From positions 1-7,688 of the forward strand of contig QLUS01000074.1 of the NCBI GenBank assembly GCA_018725535.1: a DNA stretch of 7,688 bases, written 5' to 3'. A program made the translations under genes and the position numbers. The stretch comes from Bacillota bacterium. Lineage in GTDB: Bacteria > Bacillota > UBA994. Of this stretch, positions 1-5,917 are shown piece after piece (the first letter of the stretch is position 1; each line of letters opens with the position of its first letter). The notes beneath the pieces were generated by a model. The model saw nothing but the letters and a program-made list of their open reading frames with translations, did not search any database and was not told the origin of the DNA.

Positions 1-135
1 GATTACTATTGGGGACAGTCTGTCGTAGAAGGTGAAAAATCCGAAAAAACATGATTTCAACTTGCGGAAAATGGGTTCATAGATGAAAATGCTGGTTATT
101 TTCTACCTAACCTAAGAGTTGGACGGTTTATGGCG
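1..135. other. Intergenic stretch with no recognised gene
   Basis: AT-rich sequence downstream of the permease stop. A short palindrome GACAGTCTGTC (15-25) is visible, but there is no start codon with a ribosome site, no coding-like frame and no hairpin with a T tract that would terminate the permease transcript. Confidence 0.5.
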
Positions 136-999
136 TTACCCCGAAATCATGCTCAATATCTCTAAATAACCGAAAACCGAGGCGGTCACTGTCAAGAACA
201 GGCCGAACAACAGTACCAGCACTGACTCCCGGGTCCGAATAGAAAATCTCGCTCCCCAATTGGCTCCCAGGATAACCCCTACACTCAAGAAAATGGCTAT
301 CCAAAGATCCACATGTCCCAGATAATAGTGGATAATACTTCCGGGGATAGCAATCAAAGATACTACGACCAGGGAAGTTCCAAAGCTTTCCTTCAGCGGC
401 ATCTTTAAAATCTTGAGGAAAGCAGGGATTAGTAATATTCCTCCTCCTATGCCCAGTAAGCCCGAAACCAGGCCTGCGCCGATCCCTATGGCCAACACCG
501 GAAGTGCCTGGATTTCACTTTGGTTAGAATCTGGGGCAAGTACTGCTTTGTTCTGGCCTCCATGGGTTTCATGTCTTTGGGCCACTCTTCTTATGTTGGA
601 TGCCTCCTGGCTCCTCACTGGACGTGCGACTTTTTTTCTGAGAGTGGACTTGCTCATAAAATTCAGTCCCAGATAGCCAATCAGGGCGGCTGTGGCCAAC
701 ATCAGGACATGTCCCGAGATGTAATAGGTGGCGAAGGACCCCACAGACGTTCCCAGGATGCCGCCCAGAGCGGCCCACAACGCCACCCTGAAGTTGACCA
801 ATCCCTTTTTGTAGTAAGCCCATCCCCCGGAGACGGCGGTGGGAATAATCACCGGAAGAGGGGTTCCGACGGCTATCAGGGGCCCTACTTTCAGGATCAA
901 ACGCAAAGCCGGAGTGCTGATTATGCTTCCTCCGATTCCAAAAGTGCCGGACAAAAATCCCGTCACCAAGCCAATAGTTACGATCAGTGCAATTCTCAT
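136..999 (-). CDS. TauE/SafE-family membrane permease (anion exporter/importer)
   Basis: Predicted inner-membrane permease of the TauE/SafE (DUF81) family, whose members move sulfite, sulfonates or other small organic anions. The 287 residues have the family's two-half architecture. Each half opens with the same glycine-rich helix motif, SGTFGIGGS near residues 17-25 and SGLLGIGGG near 179-187, and about eight hydrophobic segments are visible. A hydrophilic loop of about 50 residues (115-165), rich in R, Q, H and N, joins the halves and should be cytoplasmic. The open frame can begin at TTG (1002), but ATG at 999 is preferred because AAGG lies 7 nt upstream. It diverges from the glcD/glcF-like pair, which suggests transport of a hydroxy acid or related anion, but the substrate is not readable. 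It ends in TAA at 136-138 with no clear terminator following. Family call is confident; substrate unknown. Confidence 0.88.
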   Translation of the reverse strand: MRIALIVTIGLVTGFLSGTFGIGGSIISTPALRLILKVGPLIAVGTPLPVIIPTAVSGGWAYYKKGLVNFRVALWAALGGILGTSVGSFATYYISGHVLMLATAALIGYLGLNFMSKSTLRKKVARPVRSQEASNIRRVAQRHETHGGQNKAVLAPDSNQSEIQALPVLAIGIGAGLVSGLLGIGGGILLIPAFLKILKMPLKESFGTSLVVVSLIAIPGSIIHYYLGHVDLWIAIFLSVGVILGANWGARFSIRTRESVLVLLFGLFLTVTASVFGYLEILSMISG

Positions 1000-1006
1000 C
1001 AATCAC

Positions 1007-1021
1007 CCTTACTGTGTAAGG
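1007..1021 (-). promoter_or_regulatory. Hairpin overlapping the permease ribosome-binding site
   Basis: A perfect 6-bp inverted repeat with a 3-nt loop (CCTTAC-TGT-GTAAGG on the plus strand). In the permease mRNA its 3' arm, GTAAGG, is part of the SD of the gene starting at 999, so the fold would hide the ribosome site. A second copy of GTAAGG at 1028-1033 gives the mRNA another CCTTAC that could pair with the same SD. It could act as a translational switch or as a DNA operator; it may also be chance, since the stem is short. Confidence 0.4.
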
Positions 1022-1049
1022 TGTCAAGTAAGGCCGTTCTATCCCGCTA

Positions 1050-1078
1050 ATTATAGGGGAGTTGAGGATGGGCGTCCA
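1050..1078 (-). promoter_or_regulatory. Sigma-70/sigma-A type promoter for the permease
   Basis: Read on the minus strand: -35 TGGACG (1078-1073, four of six consensus bases), a 17-bp spacer, and a perfect -10 TATAAT (1055-1050). Transcription would start near 1043 and leave a leader of about 45 nt that contains the SD hairpin. Spacing and the perfect -10 box make this a good candidate. Confidence 0.6.
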
Positions 1079-1106
1079 TAATCTGGCGTTACGATTCGGC
1101 CTCTCC

Positions 1107-1135
1107 TTGACTTGCAAGTGTTAAGGTGATATCAT
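1107..1135 (+). promoter_or_regulatory. Sigma-70/sigma-A type promoter for the glcD/glcF-like operon
   Basis: The -35 box is TTGACT (1107-1112) and the -10 box is TATCAT (1130-1135), five of six consensus bases each, with an ideal 17-bp spacer. The start of transcription would be near 1142, about 60 nt before glcD and about 20 nt before the leader ORF. A 10-bp perfect palindrome, ACTTGCAAGT (1110-1119), overlaps the end of the -35 box and the spacer, and TGATATCA (1127-1134) covers the -10, so repressor binding here is possible. Confidence 0.65.
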
Positions 1136-1162
1136 CGCCCTGGGTATGGAAAGGAGTCAGGC

Positions 1163-1204
1163 ATGGTTTTATCAAGAGTTGAAATGGGAATTCCAGTATT
1201 ATGA
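1163..1204 (+). CDS. 13-codon leader ORF overlapping the glcD start
   Basis: A short ORF encoding MVLSRVEMGIPVL. It has the best ribosome site in this leader, AAAGGAG at 1150-1156, exactly 6 nt before its ATG. Its TGA stop (1202-1204) overlaps the ATG of the downstream gene (1201-1203) as ATGA. The downstream gene has no comparable SD of its own: GGGA ends 12 nt before its ATG. An in-frame TGA at 1180 prevents an upstream extension of glcD. The arrangement fits translational coupling, with ribosomes loaded on the leader re-initiating on glcD. The peptide has no run of one amino acid, so classical amino-acid attenuation is not indicated. Confidence 0.5.
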   Translation: MVLSRVEMGIPVL

Positions 1205-2595
1205 TTAAACAAAACCTTTTGAAGGAACTCCGACTTATCGTGGGGAAGGAAAATGTCCTTTCCTCTCCCGAGGATCTAGTGTGCTATTCCTACGATGCCG
1301 CCCCCTTACCAGCCGATAATTTGCCGGATGCGGTAGTACTGCCTAGTTCTACTGAGGAGGCAGTAAACCTTCTGCATCTCGCCAAAGCCAGGGGAATAAA
1401 GGTTGTTCCTCGGGGCAGTGGCACCAATCTGAGTGGAGGCACAATCCCCATCGAGGGAGGCATTATAATCCAGCTCACTCGGATGAGTCGCATTTTGGAG
1501 ATTGATTCTCACAATCTCACTGCTACTGTCGAGCCGGGGGTAATCACCCGCACCCTCCACTCAGCGGTAGAGCAAGTAGGGCTATTTTACCCCCCTGATC
1601 CCGCCAGCGCCAATGTTTCCACAATTGGTGGTAATGTGGCGGAGTGCGCCGGGGGCTTGAGAGGGTTAAAATACGGGACAACCAAGGATTACGTGATCGG
1701 CTTGGAAACGGTTTTGGCCAGCGGGGAGGTGTTGGTCACCGGTGGTAAGACGGTTAAAAACGTGGCGGGCTATGACCTGACAAAACTGATGATTGGCTCC
1801 GAAGGAACGTTGGGCATTTTCACAAAGATTATTCTAAGGTTGATCCCTCTCCCGGAGACTAAAAAAACCCTTCTCATCTTGTACCCCAATTTTCAAGCTG
1901 CTGCCTCAAGTGTCTCTGAGATTATCGCCAATCGGATTTTACCGACTACCTTGGAGTTTCTAGATAAGGTGACCATAAACTGCGTGGAGGCCCACACTCA
2001 TATTGGCTTACCGCGAAATGCAGAGGCTATCCTCCTCATTGAGGTTGATGGTTCAAAGTGGGATGTGGAACGGGAGGCGGAAAAGGTAGTGGAAATCTGC
2101 TCTCGGCATCAGCCCTTGGAGGTGAAGCTGGCTTTAACTCCTTCAGAGGCCATGTCCCTCACCTTAGCCCGTCGCTCGGCTCTGGCTTCCTTGTCCCGGG
2201 TGCGACCTACCACTATATTGGAGGATGTCACGGTTCCCCCGAGCAGGCTGACCGAGATGATAATCGAAATAAAACGAATTGTCCAGAGGCAGGATATTCA
2301 GGTGGGTATCTTTGGTCACGCCGGTGACGGCAATCTCCACCCCACTTTTTTGACCAATGAGCGGGATGAGGCGGAGATGAAAAGGGTGGAAGCGGCTATC
2401 AGGGAGGTTTTTGAGGTAACACTTAAGCTAGAGGGTACTATCTCCGGAGAGCATGGCATTGGCCTAACTAAAGCGCGGTTCTTGCCTTGGCAGGTCAAGC
2501 CTCTAGGGTTAAAGGTAATGAAGATCATTAAAGAAGGGTTCGATCCTGAGAATATCCTCAACCCTGGTAAGATATTTACCGGGTATAGCCCGTAA
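1201..2595 (+). CDS. glcD: GlcD-like FAD-binding subunit of a 2-hydroxy-acid oxidoreductase
   Basis: Flavoprotein of the GlcD/D-lactate dehydrogenase family, oxidising a 2-hydroxy acid such as glycolate or D-lactate to the 2-oxo acid with electrons passed to the partner Fe-S protein. The 464-residue length is normal for GlcD. The N-terminal FAD-binding (PCMH-type) domain carries PRGSGTNLSGG (70-80), TIGGNVAE (141-148) and GYDLTKLMIGSEGTLG (190-205). The C-terminal FAD-oxidase domain carries EDVTVP (341-346), HAGDGNLHP (373-381), SGEHGIG (415-421) and the terminal NPGK (454-457). ATG at 1201 is the only usual start because an in-frame stop lies at 1180; its own SD is poor and it appears coupled to the leader ORF. 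It is followed after 27 nt by the GlcF-like gene. No GlcE-like third subunit is present. The exact substrate is not determined. Confidence 0.9.
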   Translation: MIKQNLLKELRLIVGKENVLSSPEDLVCYSYDAAPLPADNLPDAVVLPSSTEEAVNLLHLAKARGIKVVPRGSGTNLSGGTIPIEGGIIIQLTRMSRILEIDSHNLTATVEPGVITRTLHSAVEQVGLFYPPDPASANVSTIGGNVAECAGGLRGLKYGTTKDYVIGLETVLASGEVLVTGGKTVKNVAGYDLTKLMIGSEGTLGIFTKIILRLIPLPETKKTLLILYPNFQAAASSVSEIIANRILPTTLEFLDKVTINCVEAHTHIGLPRNAEAILLIEVDGSKWDVEREAEKVVEICSRHQPLEVKLALTPSEAMSLTLARRSALASLSRVRPTTILEDVTVPPSRLTEMIIEIKRIVQRQDIQVGIFGHAGDGNLHPTFLTNERDEAEMKRVEAAIREVFEVTLKLEGTISGEHGIGLTKARFLPWQVKPLGLKVMKIIKEGFDPENILNPGKIFTGYSP

Positions 2596-2622
2596 AACTC
2601 TTCCTTAATCCAGAGAGATAAC

Positions 2623-3900
2623 GTGAATCCTGAAGATTTTTTGAGTTGCATGCGCTGCGGTCTATGCCTGGCGGTGTGTCCCACCTATCGAGAACTGCAA
2701 ATAGAGCCTGCTGGCCCCCGGGGTAGGGTAGCCCTAATTAGGGCTGTTGCTGAAGGCAGACTCTCCGTCACTAAAAACCTTGCCCAATATATCTATGGTT
2801 GCCTTAATTGCCTTGCCTGCGTCAGTGTCTGTCCCCCGGGAGTCAGGACTGACGAGCTGGTTTCCGGAACCAAGGTGCAGATTAACCGGGAGCTTCCACC
2901 GCCTTTTTTAAGAAAGCTCGCTCTCCAAAACATATCGCCCTTCCCCAAGAGACTGGAGCTTTCCCTCCTTCCTTTCTATCTGTACCAGCAAACAAGCTTG
3001 CAAAGGGTAGTACACCGATTAAAGGTTATGGATGCCTTTTCAGAGCGCTGGAGGGACTTAGAGTATTTGTTGCCCTCTCTTCCTAGAAAGCCCATGAGGG
3101 AGCAGTTAAAGGAGGTGGTGCCTGCCAAAGAGGTAAGAAAACATAGGGTGGGCTATTTCCTAGGTTGTGCCCAGGACTTGATTTTTACTTCCACTGCCTT
3201 GGCCACAGTGGCGGTTTTGACCGAGAATTCCTGCGAGGTTGTTATTCCTAAAGAACAGAGATGCTGTGGTATGCCTCATGCGGGCTATGGGGAGATAGAG
3301 CAGGCGAAGAAGCTGGCGAGGCACAATATCAATGTTTTCACCTCAGCTGGGGTTGAGGTCATCGTTACCGATTGCGCTACCTGTGGCTGCCTCACCAAGG
3401 GGTATCATACCCTCCTCAAAGACGATCCAGACTACGCTGAAAGTGCCCTTGCTTTTAGCCGTAAAGTAAGGGACATCGCCGAATTTTTGAGCCAAGATAT
3501 AAACCTGAGGCAAGATTTTGGTGAGGTGAAGGGGAGGGCTACCTATCATGACCCTTGCCATCTGGCGAGAGGACAAAATGTTGTCTTGGAGCCACGCCGC
3601 CTTCTTAACCTGATCCCTGGGCTGGAGCTGGTTGAAATGAAAGAGCCAGACTGGTGTTGTGGCGGCGCCGGCACCTACCTCCTCAGCCACTATGATCTTT
3701 CCACCAAGATATTGGACCGAAAAATGGCGAATATCGCCGCTACCAACGCCGATTTCATTGCCACCGGGTGCCCCGCGTGTCAGCTACAGCTTCGACTGGG
3801 TGCAAAAAGGGCGGGATTAAAGGCTCAGGTCCTCCGTCCCATAGAGCTACTGAATAGAGCATACCAGATTGCCCATCTTCGCCACACATCCCGCGCTTAG
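2623..3900 (+). CDS. glcF: GlcF-like iron-sulfur subunit of a 2-hydroxy-acid oxidoreductase
   Basis: Iron-sulfur electron-transfer partner of the preceding flavoprotein, probably membrane-associated and passing electrons to quinone. Of 425 residues, the N-terminus holds two 4Fe-4S motifs, C9-x2-C12-x2-C15-x3-C19-P and C60-x2-C63-x2-C66-x3-C70-P. They are followed by two cysteine-rich CCG domains: C182, C214-C215-G and C251/C254; then C312, C345-C346-G and C383/C386. This order is that of GlcF, LutA-related and heterodisulfide-reductase D-type proteins. The start is GTG at 2623: beginning at the next ATG (2650) would remove C9, the first cluster ligand. Its SD is weak (AGAGAG), so translation probably depends on coupling to glcD 27 nt upstream. 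The two-gene unit ends at the hairpin at 3995-4031. Hydroxy-acid specificity is inferred from the pairing. Confidence 0.88.
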   Translation: MNPEDFLSCMRCGLCLAVCPTYRELQIEPAGPRGRVALIRAVAEGRLSVTKNLAQYIYGCLNCLACVSVCPPGVRTDELVSGTKVQINRELPPPFLRKLALQNISPFPKRLELSLLPFYLYQQTSLQRVVHRLKVMDAFSERWRDLEYLLPSLPRKPMREQLKEVVPAKEVRKHRVGYFLGCAQDLIFTSTALATVAVLTENSCEVVIPKEQRCCGMPHAGYGEIEQAKKLARHNINVFTSAGVEVIVTDCATCGCLTKGYHTLLKDDPDYAESALAFSRKVRDIAEFLSQDINLRQDFGEVKGRATYHDPCHLARGQNVVLEPRRLLNLIPGLELVEMKEPDWCCGGAGTYLLSHYDLSTKILDRKMANIAATNADFIATGCPACQLQLRLGAKRAGLKAQVLRPIELLNRAYQIAHLRHTSRA

Positions 3901-3994
3901 CAGTAACCTTTACTTTGGCAGCCTTTAGAGTATCCATAAGACACTTTAGGTCACCCGGACTGCCCACCTTAGCGAGGCGACTCACCTTGTATAA

Positions 3995-4031
3995 GAAAGG
4001 GGTGAGGTTTTTAGACAACCTCACCCCTTTC
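3995..4031. terminator. Bidirectional intrinsic terminator between convergent units
   Basis: A perfect 15-bp inverted repeat (3995-4009 with 4017-4031) with a 7-nt loop. Its core is GGGGTGAGGTT/AACCTCACCCC. On the plus strand the GC-rich stem is followed by TTTCCTTT; on the minus strand by TTTCTTAT. The plus unit (glcD, glcF) and the minus unit (gldA, cupin) converge here, which fits a shared two-way terminator. The T tracts are interrupted, so strength may differ by direction. Confidence 0.75.
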
Positions 4032-4035
4032 CTTT

Positions 4036-4160
4036 AACAGCCATTACCCCGTCGCCAGGGTATCACTTCATCAGGAACCAATGGCGTCAGCGGTCCAGAC
4101 GGCAGCGTACACCATGCCCACCGTGACCGGAAACCAGGTGGCATGGATGACCATCCATTT
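4036..4160 (-). repeat. Direct repeat copy A: duplicated end of gldA plus its 3' flank
   Basis: This stretch matches 4583-4707 in the same orientation. Over the 115 ungapped positions 4046-4160 against 4592-4706 I count 16 mismatches (about 86% identity), and the match continues with one 1-nt gap to 4036. Because it includes about 35 bp beyond the shared TGA stop, it is a DNA duplication rather than similarity of two coding genes. It begins 8 nt after the cupin stop codon. Confidence 0.9.
4071..4160 (-). pseudogene. Remnant of a second gldA copy (last 27 codons)
   Basis: Translating copy A in the gldA frame gives MVIHATWFPVTVGMVYAAV followed by WTADAIGS and TGA. It differs from the end of the intact gldA (residues 336-362) at four of 27 positions (A to V, E to G, I to V, A to T). 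An in-frame TGA lies nine codons upstream of the ATG, and no ribosome site or remaining body of the enzyme is present. The NAD-binding and zinc-binding regions are therefore entirely missing. Most likely the 3' stub left after a tandem gldA duplication was largely deleted, now joined to the cupin gene's end. Confidence 0.8.
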
Positions 4161-4167
4161 CCCATGA

Positions 4168-4494
4168 TTATGGTTTCACTAATGGGAAAAGAGGACCATC
4201 CGTCACAACGAAGAAGATACAATCTTCATCCTTAGGCACCTGGAAGGGACCATGTATGTCTCCCCTTGGGGCGTAGAAGAACATCCCCTTGGAGGTCTCT
4301 TGACCAGTCTCAGGGTTTACCAATTTACCCTGCATGATGAGAATGTCGTGGCCGCAAGGGTGACCATGCTTGGGCTCAAGATAACCAGCAGGCAACTTCA
4401 CAATGGCCGCTACTGCCCCACTCTCCTCATTAGCGCTCAACACTTTGAGCATCGCCCCTGGTGGCAGGTCTTCCGGACCCGATGACCACTCCAT
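4168..4494 (-). CDS. Small single-domain cupin protein
   Basis: A 108-residue (from ATG 4494) cupin-fold protein, probably cytosolic and metal-binding. Motif 1 is seen as H43-x-H45-x3-H49 in PKHGHPCGHDILIMQGKL, where the usual glutamate is replaced by His/Asp. Motif 2 is GMFFYAPRGDIHGPF (70-84) with H81. The pattern before motif 1 (EW...G...PPGAMLKVLS, LPAGY) resembles ChrR-type anti-sigma cupins and small storage-type cupins. The start is uncertain: coding-like sequence continues 11 codons upstream (RPTVVIDPGT) to an ATC at 4527 with an ideal SD, whereas the ATG has none nearby. The gene follows gldA and is flanked by the two gldA-tail repeats. Enzymatic, sensing or metabolite-binding roles are all possible. 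Confidence 0.75.
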   Translation of the reverse strand: MEWSSGPEDLPPGAMLKVLSANEESGAVAAIVKLPAGYLEPKHGHPCGHDILIMQGKLVNPETGQETSKGMFFYAPRGDIHGPFQVPKDEDCIFFVVTDGPLFPLVKP

Positions 4495-4535
4495 GGTTCC
4501 CGGATCGATAACTACTGTAGGTCTGATTTTGGATT

Positions 4536-4542
4536 CTCCTTT
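4536..4542 (-). promoter_or_regulatory. Shine-Dalgarno sequence of the cupin gene
   Basis: AAAGGAG on the minus strand, 8 nt before an ATC codon at 4527-4525 and 41 nt before the first ATG (4494). An in-frame TAG (just upstream of the SD) bounds the frame, and no ATG, GTG or TTG lies between this SD and 4494. The site therefore argues for initiation at AUC, or for a recently mutated AUG. Confidence 0.6.
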
Positions 4543-4582
4543 CTATTTTTTTAGTTTCGCTCACCCCTATGTAAAAACTGAT

Positions 4583-4707
4583 AACAGTCATACCCCATTA
4601 CCAGGCTACCACTCCATCAGGAACCGATGGCGTCAGCGGCCCAGATGGCGGCGTACACCATCTCCGCCGTGACCGGGAACCAGGTGGCATGGATGACCAT
4701 CCCTTCC
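4583..4707 (-). repeat. Direct repeat copy B: end of intact gldA plus 3' flank
   Basis: Partner of the repeat at 4036-4160, lying 546-547 bp away and covering the last codons of the intact gldA and about 35 bp after its stop. A short further match, TCACCCCT at 4561-4568, corresponds to 4021-4028, the right arm of the terminator at copy A. No left arm exists here, so copy B has no terminator and transcription should run on into the cupin gene. Confidence 0.9.
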
Positions 4708-5705
4708 GCAGTGGTGAATTTAGCCACTTTCATGATATCTTCCTCGGAAGGGTCGATGACGTCCAGCCCTTTTAGGTTCGTGGGAAGTCCCACCGACTTG
4801 CAGAAGTTCAACACTTCGTTAATCTCTTTCCTGGATCTTCCTTCCATCACCAGTTGGACCAAGGTGCCAAAAGCCACTTTTTCGCCATGGTATTTTTCAT
4901 GGGTTGCTGGCAGAGCGGTAAACCCATCGTGTATGGCGTGCGCCCCAGCCAACCCCCCACTTTCAAATCCCAGTCCGGAAAGCAGGATATTGGCTTCCAC
5001 CACTTTCTCCAGAGCAGGGGTAATCACCTTCCTCTCAGCAGAAAATTTGGCCTCTACCCCGTAATTTAGCAGCGTGTCGTAGCACAAACGAGCCAGCATA
5101 TAAGCAACTTCAGTAGGAGGGGTGCCACCTGTAAGTACATTGGGTTTCTGTGACTTGTAGCAGGTGTCGGCTTCCCAAAAGGTGGCCAAGGCATCACCCA
5201 TGCCGGAAACCAAAGTGCGAACCGGTGCCTTGGCAATAATGGCCGTGTCCACCAGCACACAGCTGGGATTAGTGGGAGTGACCTTATAGCTTTCAAACAC
5301 GCCGTCGTCAGTGTAGATTACTGACAGGGCGCTGCACGGAGCGTCGGTAGCGGCGATAGTGGGGACTATAATCACAGGAAGTCCCAGGTCGCAGGCGACG
5401 GCTTTACCTGTATCAATCACCTTGCCTCCCCCCACTGCGATTACCAGGTCGGCGCCGTTGTTTTTCGCCACCCCCATCAGGCGCCTGATTTCAGTTTGCG
5501 AACACTCACCTCTGAACCCTTCTACTACCATGCCCACAGCGGCTTCGCCCAGACTGCTCTCGATAGCACCCTGAGCCACGGCCAGAGCTCGCTTGCCACC
5601 AGTGACCAAAGCCTTACTTCCCAGGGCAGACGCATACTTCCCGATTTCGCCCATTGCCCCGCTACCCTGTATGTATTTGCTTGGAGCTATAAATATGCGA
5701 GTCAT
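4617..5705 (-). CDS. gldA: Glycerol dehydrogenase, iron-type ADH family
   Basis: NAD-dependent dehydrogenase of the GldA branch of the iron-containing alcohol dehydrogenases, oxidising glycerol to dihydroxyacetone or, in reverse, reducing hydroxyacetone-type carbonyls. The N-terminus KYIQG, GECSQTEI (66-73), VGGGKVIDTGKA (91-102, nucleotide-binding GGGK loop), PTIAATDAPCSALSVIYTD (115-133, D121 in the substrate pocket) and GFESGGLAGAHAIH (246-259) match E. coli GldA closely. The metal ligands are intact: D171 (GMGDALATFWEA), H256 and H273 (YHGEKVAFG). Length of 362 residues is typical. ATG at 5705 has GGGAGGA 5 nt upstream. It is followed by the cupin, with a partial duplicate of its own end beyond. 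Family assignment is strong; the physiological substrate could be another small vicinal diol. Confidence 0.93.
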   Translation of the reverse strand: MTRIFIAPSKYIQGSGAMGEIGKYASALGSKALVTGGKRALAVAQGAIESSLGEAAVGMVVEGFRGECSQTEIRRLMGVAKNNGADLVIAVGGGKVIDTGKAVACDLGLPVIIVPTIAATDAPCSALSVIYTDDGVFESYKVTPTNPSCVLVDTAIIAKAPVRTLVSGMGDALATFWEADTCYKSQKPNVLTGGTPPTEVAYMLARLCYDTLLNYGVEAKFSAERKVITPALEKVVEANILLSGLGFESGGLAGAHAIHDGFTALPATHEKYHGEKVAFGTLVQLVMEGRSRKEINEVLNFCKSVGLPTNLKGLDVIDPSEEDIMKVAKFTTAEGMVIHATWFPVTAEMVYAAIWAADAIGS

Positions 5706-5865
5706 TTTGTTCCTCCCTTTTTGTAATAGTATTTTCGGCTATATCCGAGTTTCCCAAAAGACAAAAGCGTTGATTAATCTATCCTACAGAGATAGTAGCC
5801 CCAAAAATCACTCGGTTGCCTTTACCCACATTTCTCAGCCTCAAGGATTAGCCCCGCTACTGGCT

Positions 5866-5883
5866 CAAGTCTCAAAAGACTTG
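5866..5883. repeat. Short hairpin after the AmiS/UreI-like gene
   Basis: A perfect 7-bp inverted repeat (CAAGTCT...AGACTTG) with a 4-nt loop, 35 nt past the stop of the membrane-protein gene. There is no T tract on the minus strand, so it is not a convincing terminator; it might stabilise or process the transcript. The remainder of the 212-bp gap to gldA shows no gene and no convincing promoter. Confidence 0.35.
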
Positions 5884-5895
5884 TCATAACCAATC

Positions 5896-5909
5896 AATGG
5901 TCAGCTGCT
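5896..5909. repeat. 14-bp inverted repeat, copy 1 (AATGGTCAGCTGCT)
   Basis: AATGGTCAGCTGCT, present in exact reverse complement at 6557-6570. The two copies flank the AmiS/UreI-like gene, one 9 nt after its stop and the other about 76 nt before its start. A chance match of this length somewhere in the window is possible (roughly one in ten), but the placement is notable. Confidence 0.5.
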
Positions 5910-5917
5910 CTACGGGG

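Noticed and set aside
15..25. Palindrome GACAGTCTGTC following GGGG, reminiscent of insertion-sequence or REP-type ends
   Set aside because: Only one short copy is present, with no transposase, second end or target duplication in the window.
520..1050. Open frame of about 176 codons on the plus strand opposite the permease gene
   Set aside because: It lies antisense to a clear multi-helix permease, has low-complexity polar composition and no ribosome site; it is a shadow frame.
4571..4591. Hairpin ACTG-TTAT-CAGT followed by TTTTT between gldA and the cupin (minus strand)
   Set aside because: The stem is only 4 bp, too short to support an intrinsic terminator.
4627..5064. Open frame of about 145 codons on the plus strand opposite gldA
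   Set aside because: It mirrors a strongly conserved GldA coding region and matches no family I recognise.
5722..5752. Possible promoter for gldA (TTGGGA, 18-bp spacer, AATACT)
   Set aside because: Both boxes match only four of six bases and the predicted transcript start would fall almost on the Shine-Dalgarno sequence.
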